A stretch of 64,000 bases of DNA from Amycolatopsis suaedae (GTDB lineage: Bacteria; Actinomycetota; Actinomycetes; Mycobacteriales; Pseudonocardiaceae). How positions within the stretch are numbered: position 1 is the stretch's first letter; each line of letters starts with the position of its first letter. Position numbers and translations under genes: made by a program. Below the pieces are notes generated by a model. That model had not been told where the DNA came from. It ran no database searches and worked only from the letters and a program-made list of their open reading frames with translations. The DNA lies in the NCBI RefSeq assembly GCF_004214935.1, contig NZ_SFCC01000015.1, positions 62,001-126,000 on the forward strand, written 5' to 3'. Positions 17,458 through 24,988 of this stretch are shown one piece after another.

Positions 17458-18365
17458 GAGTGGGTTTCATCGGTCTGGGCAACATGGGTGCACCCATGGC
17501 CCTGCACCTCGTCAACGCGGGTTACGACACGATCGTGCACGACACCCGGCCCGAGGCCGCCGCCGAACACCTCGCCGCGGGCGCGGCCTGGGCCGCCACC
17601 CCCGCGGAGTGCGCTGCCGGGGCGGACGTGCTGATCACCATGCTCCCCACGCCGCGGATCGTGGAGGACGTGCTGCTGCGCGCGGGCGCCGCCGCGGCGC
17701 TCGCCCCCGGTTCGCTGTGGATCGACATGTCGACCTCCACCCCGGCCGCGGCGCAGCGGGTAGCCGACGAGGTCCTCGACGCCCGCGGTGTGCACCGGCT
17801 GGACGCGCCGGTGAGCGGCATGGCGAGGGGCGCGAAGGCGGGCACGCTGCAGATCTTCGCCGGCGGCACCGAGGAGGATTTCGCTCGCGCGTTGCCATTG
17901 TTCACCGTCCTGGGTGAACCGGAGAAGGTCCTGCACATTGGTCCGGCAGGCTCGGGTTACACGGTCAAGTTGATGATCAACCTGCTGTGGTTCTGTCACG
18001 TGGTGGCCACGTCCGAGGTGCTGGCCATGGGCGTCAAGGCCGGTGTCGACCTGTCCGTGCTGCGGGCGTCGCTGCTGGCCAGCCCGGCCGCGTCGAACTT
18101 CCTGGAGAACGACGTGGTGTCGGTCCTGGCCGACGGTGACTACGACGACTCGTTCGCCATGGTGCTGGCCTGCAAGGATCTGGGGCTGGCCGTCGACCTG
18201 GGCCGGGACCTCGGGGTGTCGACGGAGCTGTCCGCGCTGGTGGAGCAGGTCTACCGGCGCACGAAGGCGCAGTTCGGCGATCTGGCCGGGGAGATGAGCC
18301 CGGTGCGGCTGTACGAAACCCTGGCGGGCAAGGAGTTCCGCGTGCCGGTGGCGGGTGTGTCGTGA
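17454..18365 (+). CDS. Beta-hydroxyacid dehydrogenase (3-hydroxyisobutyrate/tartronate-semialdehyde type)
   Basis: NAD(P)-dependent enzyme of 303 residues. It has the N-terminal Rossmann motif GFIGLGNMGAPMA, the substrate motif DAPVSGMARGAKAGTL, the catalytic Lys172 (GSGYTVKLMIN) and the cofactor-side segment KDLGLAVDL. The family oxidises 3-hydroxy acids or reduces semialdehydes such as tartronate semialdehyde. It overlaps both operon neighbours. The combination with the MR-type dehydratase and aldehyde dehydrogenase points to complete breakdown of a small hydroxy or sugar acid. The precise substrate is open. Confidence 0.88.
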   Translation: MRVGFIGLGNMGAPMALHLVNAGYDTIVHDTRPEAAAEHLAAGAAWAATPAECAAGADVLITMLPTPRIVEDVLLRAGAAAALAPGSLWIDMSTSTPAAAQRVADEVLDARGVHRLDAPVSGMARGAKAGTLQIFAGGTEEDFARALPLFTVLGEPEKVLHIGPAGSGYTVKLMINLLWFCHVVATSEVLAMGVKAGVDLSVLRASLLASPAASNFLENDVVSVLADGDYDDSFAMVLACKDLGLAVDLGRDLGVSTELSALVEQVYRRTKAQFGDLAGEMSPVRLYETLAGKEFRVPVAGVS

Positions 18366-19456
18366 CCACGCGGTTCACCGTCGAGCCGACGGCCCGGGTC
18401 GAGTTCGGGCCGGGAGCGGTGGAGAACCTGCCGGACTTCGTCGCCGACCTGGGCCACACGCGCGCGTTCGTGGTGACCGACGCCGGGCTGCGGGCGGCCG
18501 GAATCGTCGGCAGGGTGGCGAAAATCCTCGACGCCGCCGGGGTCGAACACGAGGTCTACGACGACATCAGCCCCAACCCGACGACCGTCGAGGTCGACCG
18601 GGGAGCGGCCCGGGCGCGGGCGTTCGGGACGGCGGCGGTGATCGCGCTCGGTGGCGGCTCGCCGCTGGACGCGGCGAAGGCGATCGCGCTGGGTGCGGGC
18701 ACCGGCGCGCCGCTGATCGCCGTGCCCACCACGTCGGGGACGGGTGCGGAGACCAACGGCTTCGGTGTCATCGAGGATCCGGTGGCACGCCGGAAGGTCT
18801 ACCTCGGTGACGATTCGGTGCGGCCCCGGATCGCCGTCCTGGACCCGGAGCTGACGCTGGGCCTGCCCGCGCCCGCGACGGCGGCGACCGGCGTCGACGC
18901 GCTGGTGCACGGTGTCGAGTCGCTGGCGTCGCGGGGTGCCAACCCGGTGTCGGTCGCCTATGCGGCCCAGGCCGTGTCGCTGGTCGGCCGGTGGCTGCCG
19001 GTCGCCTACCGGGACGGTGCCGACCTGGAGGCGCGGTCGCAGCTGATGCTGGGGGCGCACCTGGCCGGTCAGGCGCTGACGATCTCCGGGCTGGGGCTGG
19101 TGCACGGCATCGGGCACGCCATCACCGCGCACACCGGCACCCCGCACGGCGTCGCGCTGGCCGCGGTGCTGGAGGAGGTCCTGACGTTCGGTGCCGCCGA
19201 GTCGGCCGTCGCGTACGAACAGGTGGCCAGGGCGTTGCTCGTGGAGTCCACTGAGGACTGGACGGCCGCCGCGATCGGCGCCGTCCGGGAGCTGACCGGG
19301 CCGCTGGACGTCAAGCGCCCGCTACGCGGGTTGGGTCTAGACGCCGGCCGCCTGCCCGCCGTGGCGGCGACGGCGCTCGCCGACCCGGTCACCAGCAACA
19401 GCCCCCGCCTGCCCACCGAACCCGAGGTGCTCGACCTGCTCCGCTCGGTCCTCTGA
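18362..19456 (+). CDS. Iron-containing alcohol dehydrogenase family protein
   Basis: Protein of 364 residues from a GTG overlapping the previous stop. It has the nucleotide motif GGGSPLDAAKA, PTTSGTGAETN, and the metal-binding region with TGVDALVHGVES and LVHGIGHAITAHTGTPHG, which supplies the Asp and three His ligands of group III alcohol dehydrogenases. Members oxidise alcohols or reduce aldehydes with NAD(P); maleylacetate reductases are close relatives. It is the last gene of the IclR-linked operon and may reduce or regenerate an aldehyde formed by a preceding step. A repeat element and a strong palindrome follow. Confidence 0.88.
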   Translation: MTTRFTVEPTARVEFGPGAVENLPDFVADLGHTRAFVVTDAGLRAAGIVGRVAKILDAAGVEHEVYDDISPNPTTVEVDRGAARARAFGTAAVIALGGGSPLDAAKAIALGAGTGAPLIAVPTTSGTGAETNGFGVIEDPVARRKVYLGDDSVRPRIAVLDPELTLGLPAPATAATGVDALVHGVESLASRGANPVSVAYAAQAVSLVGRWLPVAYRDGADLEARSQLMLGAHLAGQALTISGLGLVHGIGHAITAHTGTPHGVALAAVLEEVLTFGAAESAVAYEQVARALLVESTEDWTAAAIGAVRELTGPLDVKRPLRGLGLDAGRLPAVAATALADPVTSNSPRLPTEPEVLDLLRSVL

Positions 19457-19465
19457 CGGCCCAAG

Positions 19466-19837
19466 GCACGTGAAGGCCACCTTCACCACGTCTCACGTCA
19501 GGGCCCCGGCAAAGTCCGGGATGCGGCAGGGCCAGGTGGGTGGCCCTGAACGCAGAACTCGCGGGCCGGAACGCAGAACTCGCGTGCGTGAGCGCAGAAC
19601 TCACCATGTGGACCGGGTTCTCACCTGGTGCCGGTCGCCCGCGTGAACGGTCCACTCGCGCGAGTCGTACGTTCTCACGCGCGAGTCGTCCGTTCCCGAC
19701 CCGCGAGTCGTCCGTTCCGGACCCGGGAGTTGTCCGTTCCCGCCCGCCTAGTCCCACTGTCCGGCACACCGGTTCCAGACGGCGAGACATCGGCCCGGCC
19801 CCAAGCACGTGAAGGCCACCTTCACCACGTCTCACGT
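19466..19837. repeat. Dispersed iteron element, copy R2, between 33-bp direct repeats
   Basis: The outer parts are two identical 33-base direct repeats at 19466-19498 and 19805-19837, starting GCACGTGAAGGCCACCTTCA. The second is also the left arm of a full palindrome (19803-19861). Between them lies iteron copy R2: left 16-mers GAACGCAGAACTCGCG start at 19548, 19569 and 19590 (period 21). A central CACCATGTG/CACCTGGTG pair follows, then four right 16-mers CGCGAGTCGTNCGTTC-like at 19659, 19680, 19702 and 19724. The arrangement looks like insertion next to, or duplication of, a palindrome arm. The gene-free stretch 19457-19867 separates convergent genes and has no credible ORF. Confidence 0.85.
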
Positions 19838-19861
19838 GATGAAGGTGGCCTTCACGTGCTT
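19803..19861. terminator. Palindromic terminator between convergent genes
   Basis: The 22-base arms at 19803-19824 (starting AAGCACGTGAAGGCC) and 19840-19861 are perfectly complementary around a 15-base loop. It ends 6 bases before the stop of the leftward acyl-CoA dehydrogenase and can act in both directions. The same core (CACGTGAAGGCCACCTTCA) forms the hairpin after fadB at 27180-27232. Confidence 0.8.
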
Positions 19862-19867
19862 TGGAGG

Positions 19868-21076
19868 CTACTTCAGCTCGGCGCTCGTCTTGCCGAGCAG
19901 GCGGCGGGCGACGATGAGCTGCTGGATCTGTTGCGTGCCCTCGAAGATGTCCAGGATCTTCGCGTCCCGGCTCCACTTCTCCAGCAGCGACTCCTCGGTG
20001 TAGCCCAGCGTTCCGGCCAGCTCCACGCAGCGCAGCGTGATGTCGACGACCGACCGGCCGGCCTTCGCCTTGGCCATCGACGCCTGCAGCGAGTTCGGCT
20101 GACGGTTGTCGGCCATCCACGCCGACTCCAGCGTCAGCAGGTACGCGGCCTCGTAGTCGGCTTCCAGCTGGAGGAACGTCGCGGCGGCCGCGTGCTGGGT
20201 CTGGGCGGGACGGTCGTAGTCGATCGTGACGCCCGCCTCGCCGAGGATCCGCCGGGTCTCCTCCAGCGCCGCCCGCGCCACACCCACGGCCATGGCGGCC
20301 ACCAGCGGCCGGGTGTTGTCGAAGGTCTGCATGACGCCGGCGAAGCTCGACTTCGTGTCGACCTCCGGGCTGCCGAGCAGGTTCTCCTTGGGCACGCGGC
20401 AGTTGTCGAAGCGCAGCACGGCAGTGTCCGACGCGCGGATGCCGAGCTTGTGCTCCAGGCGCACGACCTCGAAACCGGGGGTGCCCTTCTCGACGACGAA
20501 CGACTTGATCGCCGCGCGGCCCTTCGAACGGTCCAGCGTCGCCCACACGACGACGGAATCTGCCCGTTCGCCAGCCGTGACGAAGATCTTCTCGCCGTTG
20601 AGGACGTACTCGTCGCCGTCCAGCCGGGCGGTCGTGGTGATGGCCGCCGAGTCCGAGCCGCAGCCCGGTTCGGTGATCGCCATCGCCGCCCAGGTCTTCT
20701 CGAACCGCTTCAGCTGCTCGGCGTTGGCCACCGACGCGATCGCCGCGTTGCCCAGTCCCTGCCTCGGCATCGACAGCAGCAACGCCACGTCGCCCCAGCA
20801 CATCTCGATCGTGCCGAGTGCGACGTTGAGGTTGGCGCCGTTGCGGTTGCCCTTCGACTTGTCCTTGTCGTCCCGGCGCACTCCGGCGGCGCCCGCGCCG
20901 CCCTCGCCGGACGAGTTCAGGCCGTCCAGCAACGCCGCGAACATGTCAAGCTCGGTCGGGTATTCGTGCTCGGCACGGTCGTATTTACGCGAGATCGGGC
21001 GGAAAACCTCCGCGGCGGCCTGGTAAGCCTGGTTGACCAGAGCGCGTGCCTTCTTCGGGACCTCGAGGTTGATCAC
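19868..21076 (-). CDS. Acyl-CoA dehydrogenase, FadE23-like
   Basis: Protein of 402 residues with the acyl-CoA dehydrogenase fold. Visible motifs are MAITEPGCGSDSAA in the FAD/substrate region, VTAGERAD, and a C-terminal segment GTLGYTEESLLEKWSRDAKILDIFEGTQQIQ. The Glu of FEGTQ is the expected catalytic base. Its start and pairing with the upstream 437-residue partner (ATGA overlap) match mycobacterial fadE24-fadE23, whose products probably act as one heteromeric dehydrogenase in beta-oxidation. It should introduce the first double bond in fatty acyl-CoA for the fadA/fadB pair encoded 2.7 kb away. Control by the double TetR protein is predicted from the operator in front of fadE24. Confidence 0.88.
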   Translation of the reverse strand: MINLEVPKKARALVNQAYQAAAEVFRPISRKYDRAEHEYPTELDMFAALLDGLNSSGEGGAGAAGVRRDDKDKSKGNRNGANLNVALGTIEMCWGDVALLLSMPRQGLGNAAIASVANAEQLKRFEKTWAAMAITEPGCGSDSAAITTTARLDGDEYVLNGEKIFVTAGERADSVVVWATLDRSKGRAAIKSFVVEKGTPGFEVVRLEHKLGIRASDTAVLRFDNCRVPKENLLGSPEVDTKSSFAGVMQTFDNTRPLVAAMAVGVARAALEETRRILGEAGVTIDYDRPAQTQHAAAATFLQLEADYEAAYLLTLESAWMADNRQPNSLQASMAKAKAGRSVVDITLRCVELAGTLGYTEESLLEKWSRDAKILDIFEGTQQIQQLIVARRLLGKTSAELK

Positions 21077-22386
21077 AGCAGCACCGCACCTTCCATCACG
21101 CCGACCGCCCGCAGGTCCCGGTACCAGCGTTCCACCGGATGTTCCTTGATGTAGCCGTGCCCGCCGAGTAGCTGGACACCGGCGTTACCGATCTGCATTC
21201 CCTTGTCGGCGGCCAGTTTCCTGGCCAGCGCGACCTCCCGCGCGTACGGCAGGCCCTGCTCGGCCCGCGCCGCCGCGCGCAGTGTCACCAGGCGGAGCCC
21301 TTCCAGCTCGATGCCGATGTCGGCCACCTGGAACGCCACGCCCTGCCGGTGGCTCACCGGCTCGCCGAACGCCTGCCGCTCGTTGACGTAGGGGATCACG
21401 TAGTCCAGCACCGCCCGCGCGGTTCCGGCGGCCAGCGCCGCCCAGCCGAGCCGGGACAGCCGCACCACGTCGGCGAAATCCTTCGGCGATCCCAGCAGTG
21501 CGCCGCCGGGCAGCTTCACGTTCTCCAGGTGCAGCTTGCCGGTCGCCGCGCCACGCAGCCCCATGGCCGGTTCGGCCTCGATCGTCACACCCGAGGTGTT
21601 CGACTCGACGATGAACAACGCCGGTCCGCGCCCGTCCAGATCGGCCGACACGACGAACAGCTCGGCCTGCGCGGCACGCGGCACCATCGTCTTGACGCCG
21701 TCCAGCCGGTAGCCGTCCGGGGTCCGCCGGGCACGGGTCTTCGGGGCGAACGGGTCGTACAGCGGCGCGCGTTCCTGCAGGGCCAGCGCCGCGGCGGGAA
21801 CGTTCTCGCCGACGAACGCGGGCAGGTAGTCGGCCTGCTGCCGCTCGTCGCCCCAGGCGACCAGCGCCGTGCTCACCGCCGACGGTGCCAGCACCGCCAC
21901 CGCCAGCCCCAGGTCACCGTGTGCCAGCGCCTCGGCCACCAGCGCGTTGGTGACCACCGACCGCTCGGTGCCCGCGCCGCCGAGGTCCTCGGGGATGCCG
22001 ACGAGCGTCACGCCCAGCTCCGTGGCGCGGCCGAGCAGACCGTCCGGCGTGGTCAGCTTGGCGTCGGCCTCGGCGGCCGCGGGGCGCAGCTGCTCGGCCG
22101 CGAACTCCCGCACGGTCTCGACGATGAGCTGCTGCTCCTCCGACGGCGTGAGGTCGAACAGGTCCTGCTCGGGTGCCCGATCCAGCCGCGCCGGCTTGCC
22201 GAGTCGCTGGGTCGCCTTGAACGCACGGCTCGCGGCGCCCGCGGCGCGGAACCCGGTCCGGGTGCCCGCGGACACCACGTTCTCGATCGGCTTGCGCAGC
22301 CCGGCCCGTTCCAGGGCCTTCACCCCGGCGAGCCTGGTCAGGGCCGCCAGGCCGAGCCCCATGGCGTCCCGCTTCCTGCCAGGCAT
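21073..22386 (-). CDS. Acyl-CoA dehydrogenase, FadE24-like
   Basis: Protein of 437 residues, longer than a canonical acyl-CoA dehydrogenase because of an N-terminal extension of about 80 basic residues before TPSEEQQLIVETVREFAAEQL. The middle region has no TEPGSGSD motif; the corresponding stretch reads ALQERAPLYDP. The C-terminus has LGGHGYIKEHPVERWYRDLRA but lacks the usual EGT catalytic Glu motif (VGVMEGAVLL). This pattern fits the non-catalytic or half-site partner of an alpha2-beta2 dehydrogenase with the FadE23-like product. The ATG at 22386 is used; a second in-frame ATG, eight codons on, is possible. A TetR-type operator sits 22 bases upstream. Confidence 0.85.
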   Translation of the reverse strand: MPGRKRDAMGLGLAALTRLAGVKALERAGLRKPIENVVSAGTRTGFRAAGAASRAFKATQRLGKPARLDRAPEQDLFDLTPSEEQQLIVETVREFAAEQLRPAAAEADAKLTTPDGLLGRATELGVTLVGIPEDLGGAGTERSVVTNALVAEALAHGDLGLAVAVLAPSAVSTALVAWGDERQQADYLPAFVGENVPAAALALQERAPLYDPFAPKTRARRTPDGYRLDGVKTMVPRAAQAELFVVSADLDGRGPALFIVESNTSGVTIEAEPAMGLRGAATGKLHLENVKLPGGALLGSPKDFADVVRLSRLGWAALAAGTARAVLDYVIPYVNERQAFGEPVSHRQGVAFQVADIGIELEGLRLVTLRAAARAEQGLPYAREVALARKLAADKGMQIGNAGVQLLGGHGYIKEHPVERWYRDLRAVGVMEGAVLL

Positions 22387-22407
22387 GCTTCGCTCCCGTC
22401 GGTTGTA

Positions 22408-22423
22408 CCTACTCGTGAGTAGG
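22408..22423. promoter_or_regulatory. TetR-type operator in front of fadE24-like gene
   Basis: CCTACTC-GT-GAGTAGG is a perfect inverted repeat with 7-base arms. It lies between the end of the double-TetR gene (22456) and the start of the fadE24-like gene (22386). The inner TACT-N4-AGTA is repeated at 23743-23754 in front of fadA, which marks both as sites for one regulator. Confidence 0.7.
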
Positions 22424-22455
22424 TTAACGGACAGGTTGTCGGAGCGCCAGGAGAC

Positions 22456-23655
22456 CTATCGAATTCCGAGAACGGCCAGCATCATCGCGTGCAGCTCGGC
22501 AGGCAGGTTCGGCCTGCGGTTGACCCGCCTCGTGCGGGTCAGGTCGTTGGCGATGGTCAGCGCGGCGTGCACTGTGATCCGCGCCTCCCTCGGCTGCAGC
22601 TCCGGCCGGACGGCGGACAGTAGCGAGACCCACTGGGCCACGTAATCCCGCTGGACGCGCAGCAGTTCGGCCTGCTCGTTCTCCGGCAACGTCAGCGGGT
22701 CGCCGGAGAACGCGACGGCCAGCTCGGCCGAACCGGTCAGTGTGCGGACGTAGGACTCGGCCAGCCTGCGCAGTGCCTCCCGCTCGTCCGGCGGCGCACT
22801 GGTCCGCAGCGCGTGCTCGGCACCCAGCGTCAGCCGGTCTGCCGCTCGGCGGCAGATGGCCAGCACTATTGCCGTTTTGCCCGCGAAGTGCCGGTACACG
22901 CTGGGACCGGCAATTCCGGCGGCAGCTCCGATGTCCTCCATGCTGACGGCGTGGAAGCCCCGGCGCCGGAACAGCTCCGTCGCCGCGGTCAGGATCTGCT
23001 CCCGCCGCGCGGGCGGGTTCAGGCCGGCCAGTGCGGGCGCGGGCGTCTCGACGTCAGTCGCCTCCGGCAGATCCGTGGCCAGTACCTGCTCGGCCAGCTC
23101 GACCAGCAGTTGCGAGAACCGTCGCTTGGCGACCGTGGTGCGGTGCACCGAGACGCTGCCGAACACGCTCAGCGCGGCCCAGCACAACAGCTCGGCGTCG
23201 GCGGGCGGCAGGTCGGTGCGGGTCATCAGCAGGGTCTTCGCCCACGCGTCGAGCGTGCGGTAGGACCGGTCGCGGATCTCCTGCCGCTGCGGTTCCGGAA
23301 GGTGCCTGCCCTCCCAGCGCCAGAGCGCGGCGATCTCCCTGCGTTCGACCGACTGCGCGGCCAGCAGGCCGAGCAGCGCTCGCAGCTGTTCCGCGGGAGG
23401 TGTGCCGGAGTCGGACAGCGCCTCGGCGGTCGCCGTCTCCATGTCGCCGATACCCGCCAGCAGGACGTGGGCGAGCACGGCCTGCTTGTCGGCGAAGTGC
23501 CGGTAGAGCGCGGGGCCGGTGATCCCGGCGGCCGCCGCGATGTCGTTGATGCCCACCCCGCGGTAGCCGCGGGCGCGGAACAGCTCGGCCGCGACCGCGG
23601 CGAGCTGCGCCTTGCGGTCGCGTGGCCGTGACGCGGTGGTGGGCGTAGGGTCCAT
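22456..23655 (-). CDS. Transcriptional regulator with two tandem TetR domains
   Basis: Protein of 399 residues carrying two complete TetR units. The first HTH is at residues 14-60 (RGVGINDIAAAAGITGPALYRHFADK) with its own ligand domain to about 200. The second HTH is at about 215-265 (FHAVSMEDIGAAAGIAGPSVYRHFAGK) with a second ligand domain. A normal TetR dimerises to present two such HTHs; here a single chain could do so. It is transcribed toward the fadE24/fadE23 pair and divergently from fadA/fadB, with TACT-N4-AGTA inverted repeats in front of both. Role inferred: repressor of beta-oxidation released by an acyl-CoA. Its start lies 41 bases from the fadA -35 box. Confidence 0.88.
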   Translation of the reverse strand: MDPTPTTASRPRDRKAQLAAVAAELFRARGYRGVGINDIAAAAGITGPALYRHFADKQAVLAHVLLAGIGDMETATAEALSDSGTPPAEQLRALLGLLAAQSVERREIAALWRWEGRHLPEPQRQEIRDRSYRTLDAWAKTLLMTRTDLPPADAELLCWAALSVFGSVSVHRTTVAKRRFSQLLVELAEQVLATDLPEATDVETPAPALAGLNPPARREQILTAATELFRRRGFHAVSMEDIGAAAGIAGPSVYRHFAGKTAIVLAICRRAADRLTLGAEHALRTSAPPDEREALRRLAESYVRTLTGSAELAVAFSGDPLTLPENEQAELLRVQRDYVAQWVSLLSAVRPELQPREARITVHAALTIANDLTRTRRVNRRPNLPAELHAMMLAVLGIR

Positions 23656-23696
23656 GGTGAACCCACTCTAGCTACTGTCGGGTGGGTCGCAACCCA

Positions 23697-23754
23697 TTGA
23701 CAGCCTGCGGTTTGTCCGCAGTATGTTAGTCAGTATTAGCACTACTGGCGAGTA
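23697..23754 (+). promoter_or_regulatory. fadA promoter with two candidate operators
   Basis: TTGACA at 23697-23702 and TATGTT at 23722-23727 form a plausible promoter (19-base spacer). Inside the spacer is the perfect inverted repeat CTGCGG-TTTGT-CCGCAG (23705-23721). Downstream of the -10 is TACT-GGCG-AGTA (23743-23754), the same type as the operator before the fadE24-like gene. Both positions suit repression of fadA-fadB. Confidence 0.55.
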
Positions 23755-23775
23755 CCTACGAGCACAGGAGCGGCT

Positions 23776-24984
23776 GTGACCGAGGCCTACATCTACGAGG
23801 CGCTGCGTACGCCTCGGGGCAAGAACAAGGGTGGTGCGCTGCACGGCACCAAGCCGGTCGACCTGGTGGTCGGCCTGATCGACGAGTTGAAGGCCCGGCA
23901 CCCGAACCTGGACCCGGCGGCCATCAACGACATCGTGCTGGGCGTCGTGTCGCCGGTCGGTGACCAGGGCGCGGTGATCGCCCGGACGGCCGCGCTGGCG
24001 TCCGGCCTGCCGGAGACCGTCGCGGGTGTGCAGCTCAACCGGTTCTGCGCGTCCGGCCTGGAGGCCACCAACACCGCGGCGCAGAAGATCCGCGCCGGCT
24101 GGGACAACCTGATCATCGCCGGTGGCGTCGAGTCGATGTCGCGGGTGCCGATGGGTTCCGACGGCGGCGCGCTGTTCATGGACCCGGCGACGTCCTTCGA
24201 CAACTACATCGTCCCGCAGGGCATCGGCGCCGACCTGATCGCCACGATCGAGGGCTTCTCCCGCGAGGACGTCGACGCGTTCGCTGTGCGTTCCCAGGAG
24301 AAGGCCGAGGCTGCCTGGTCGGGTGGTTATTTCACCAAGTCGGTCGTACCGGTCAAGGACATCAACGGCGTCACCATCCTCGACCACGACGAGCACCGCC
24401 GTCCCGGTACCACGGTCGAGGGACTGGCGAAGCTGAAGCCCGCGTTCGCGGGCATCGGTGACATGGGCGGGTTCGACGCAGTGGCGCTGCAGAAGTACCA
24501 CTCGGTCGAGCGAATCGACCACGTGCACACCGGCGGAAACTCGTCGGGCATCGTCGACGGCGCCGCCGTCGTGCTGATCGGCAACGAGCAGGCGGGCAAG
24601 ACGTTCGGGCTGACCCCGAGGGCACGCATCGTCGCCGCGTCGGCCATCGGCTCGGAGCCGACCATCATGCTGACCGGGCCGACCCCGGCCACCCGCAAGG
24701 TTCTCGACATCGCCGGGCTGAAGCCCGAGGACATCGACCTGTGGGAGCTGAACGAGGCGTTCGCCTCGGTGGTCCTGAAGTGGATCAAGGACCTGAACCT
24801 GCCGGAGGAGCGGGTCAACGTCAATGGCGGCGCGATCGCCATGGGGCACCCGCTGGGTGCCACCGGCGCGATGCTGGTCGGCACGGTCGTCGACGAGCTG
24901 GAGCGCAGGCAGGCGAAGCGGGCACTGGTGACCCTGTGCATCGGCGGTGGCATGGGCGTCGCGACGATCATCGAGCGGGTGTGA
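23776..24984 (+). CDS. fadA: Acetyl-CoA acyltransferase (3-ketoacyl-CoA thiolase)
   Basis: Thiolase of 402 residues from a GTG start with AGGAG upstream. Catalytic residues are Cys91 (NRFCASGLEA), His358 (AMGHPLGATG) and Cys388 (LCIGGGMG). It cleaves 3-ketoacyl-CoA to acetyl-CoA and a shortened acyl-CoA, the last step of beta-oxidation. fadB follows after 4 bases, so the two gene products make the classic multi-enzyme complex. The promoter carries TetR-type operators, linking it to the acyl-CoA dehydrogenase pair on the other side of the regulator. Distinction from a biosynthetic acetyl-CoA acetyltransferase rests on this context. Confidence 0.93.
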   Translation: MTEAYIYEALRTPRGKNKGGALHGTKPVDLVVGLIDELKARHPNLDPAAINDIVLGVVSPVGDQGAVIARTAALASGLPETVAGVQLNRFCASGLEATNTAAQKIRAGWDNLIIAGGVESMSRVPMGSDGGALFMDPATSFDNYIVPQGIGADLIATIEGFSREDVDAFAVRSQEKAEAAWSGGYFTKSVVPVKDINGVTILDHDEHRRPGTTVEGLAKLKPAFAGIGDMGGFDAVALQKYHSVERIDHVHTGGNSSGIVDGAAVVLIGNEQAGKTFGLTPRARIVAASAIGSEPTIMLTGPTPATRKVLDIAGLKPEDIDLWELNEAFASVVLKWIKDLNLPEERVNVNGGAIAMGHPLGATGAMLVGTVVDELERRQAKRALVTLCIGGGMGVATIIERV

Positions 24985-24988
24985 GGAC

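Noticed and set aside
19548..19739. CRISPR array in the 21-base-period repeats
   Set aside because: Repeats are 16 bases with only about 5 bases between, they come in inverted sets, the spacers are not unique, and no cas gene is present.
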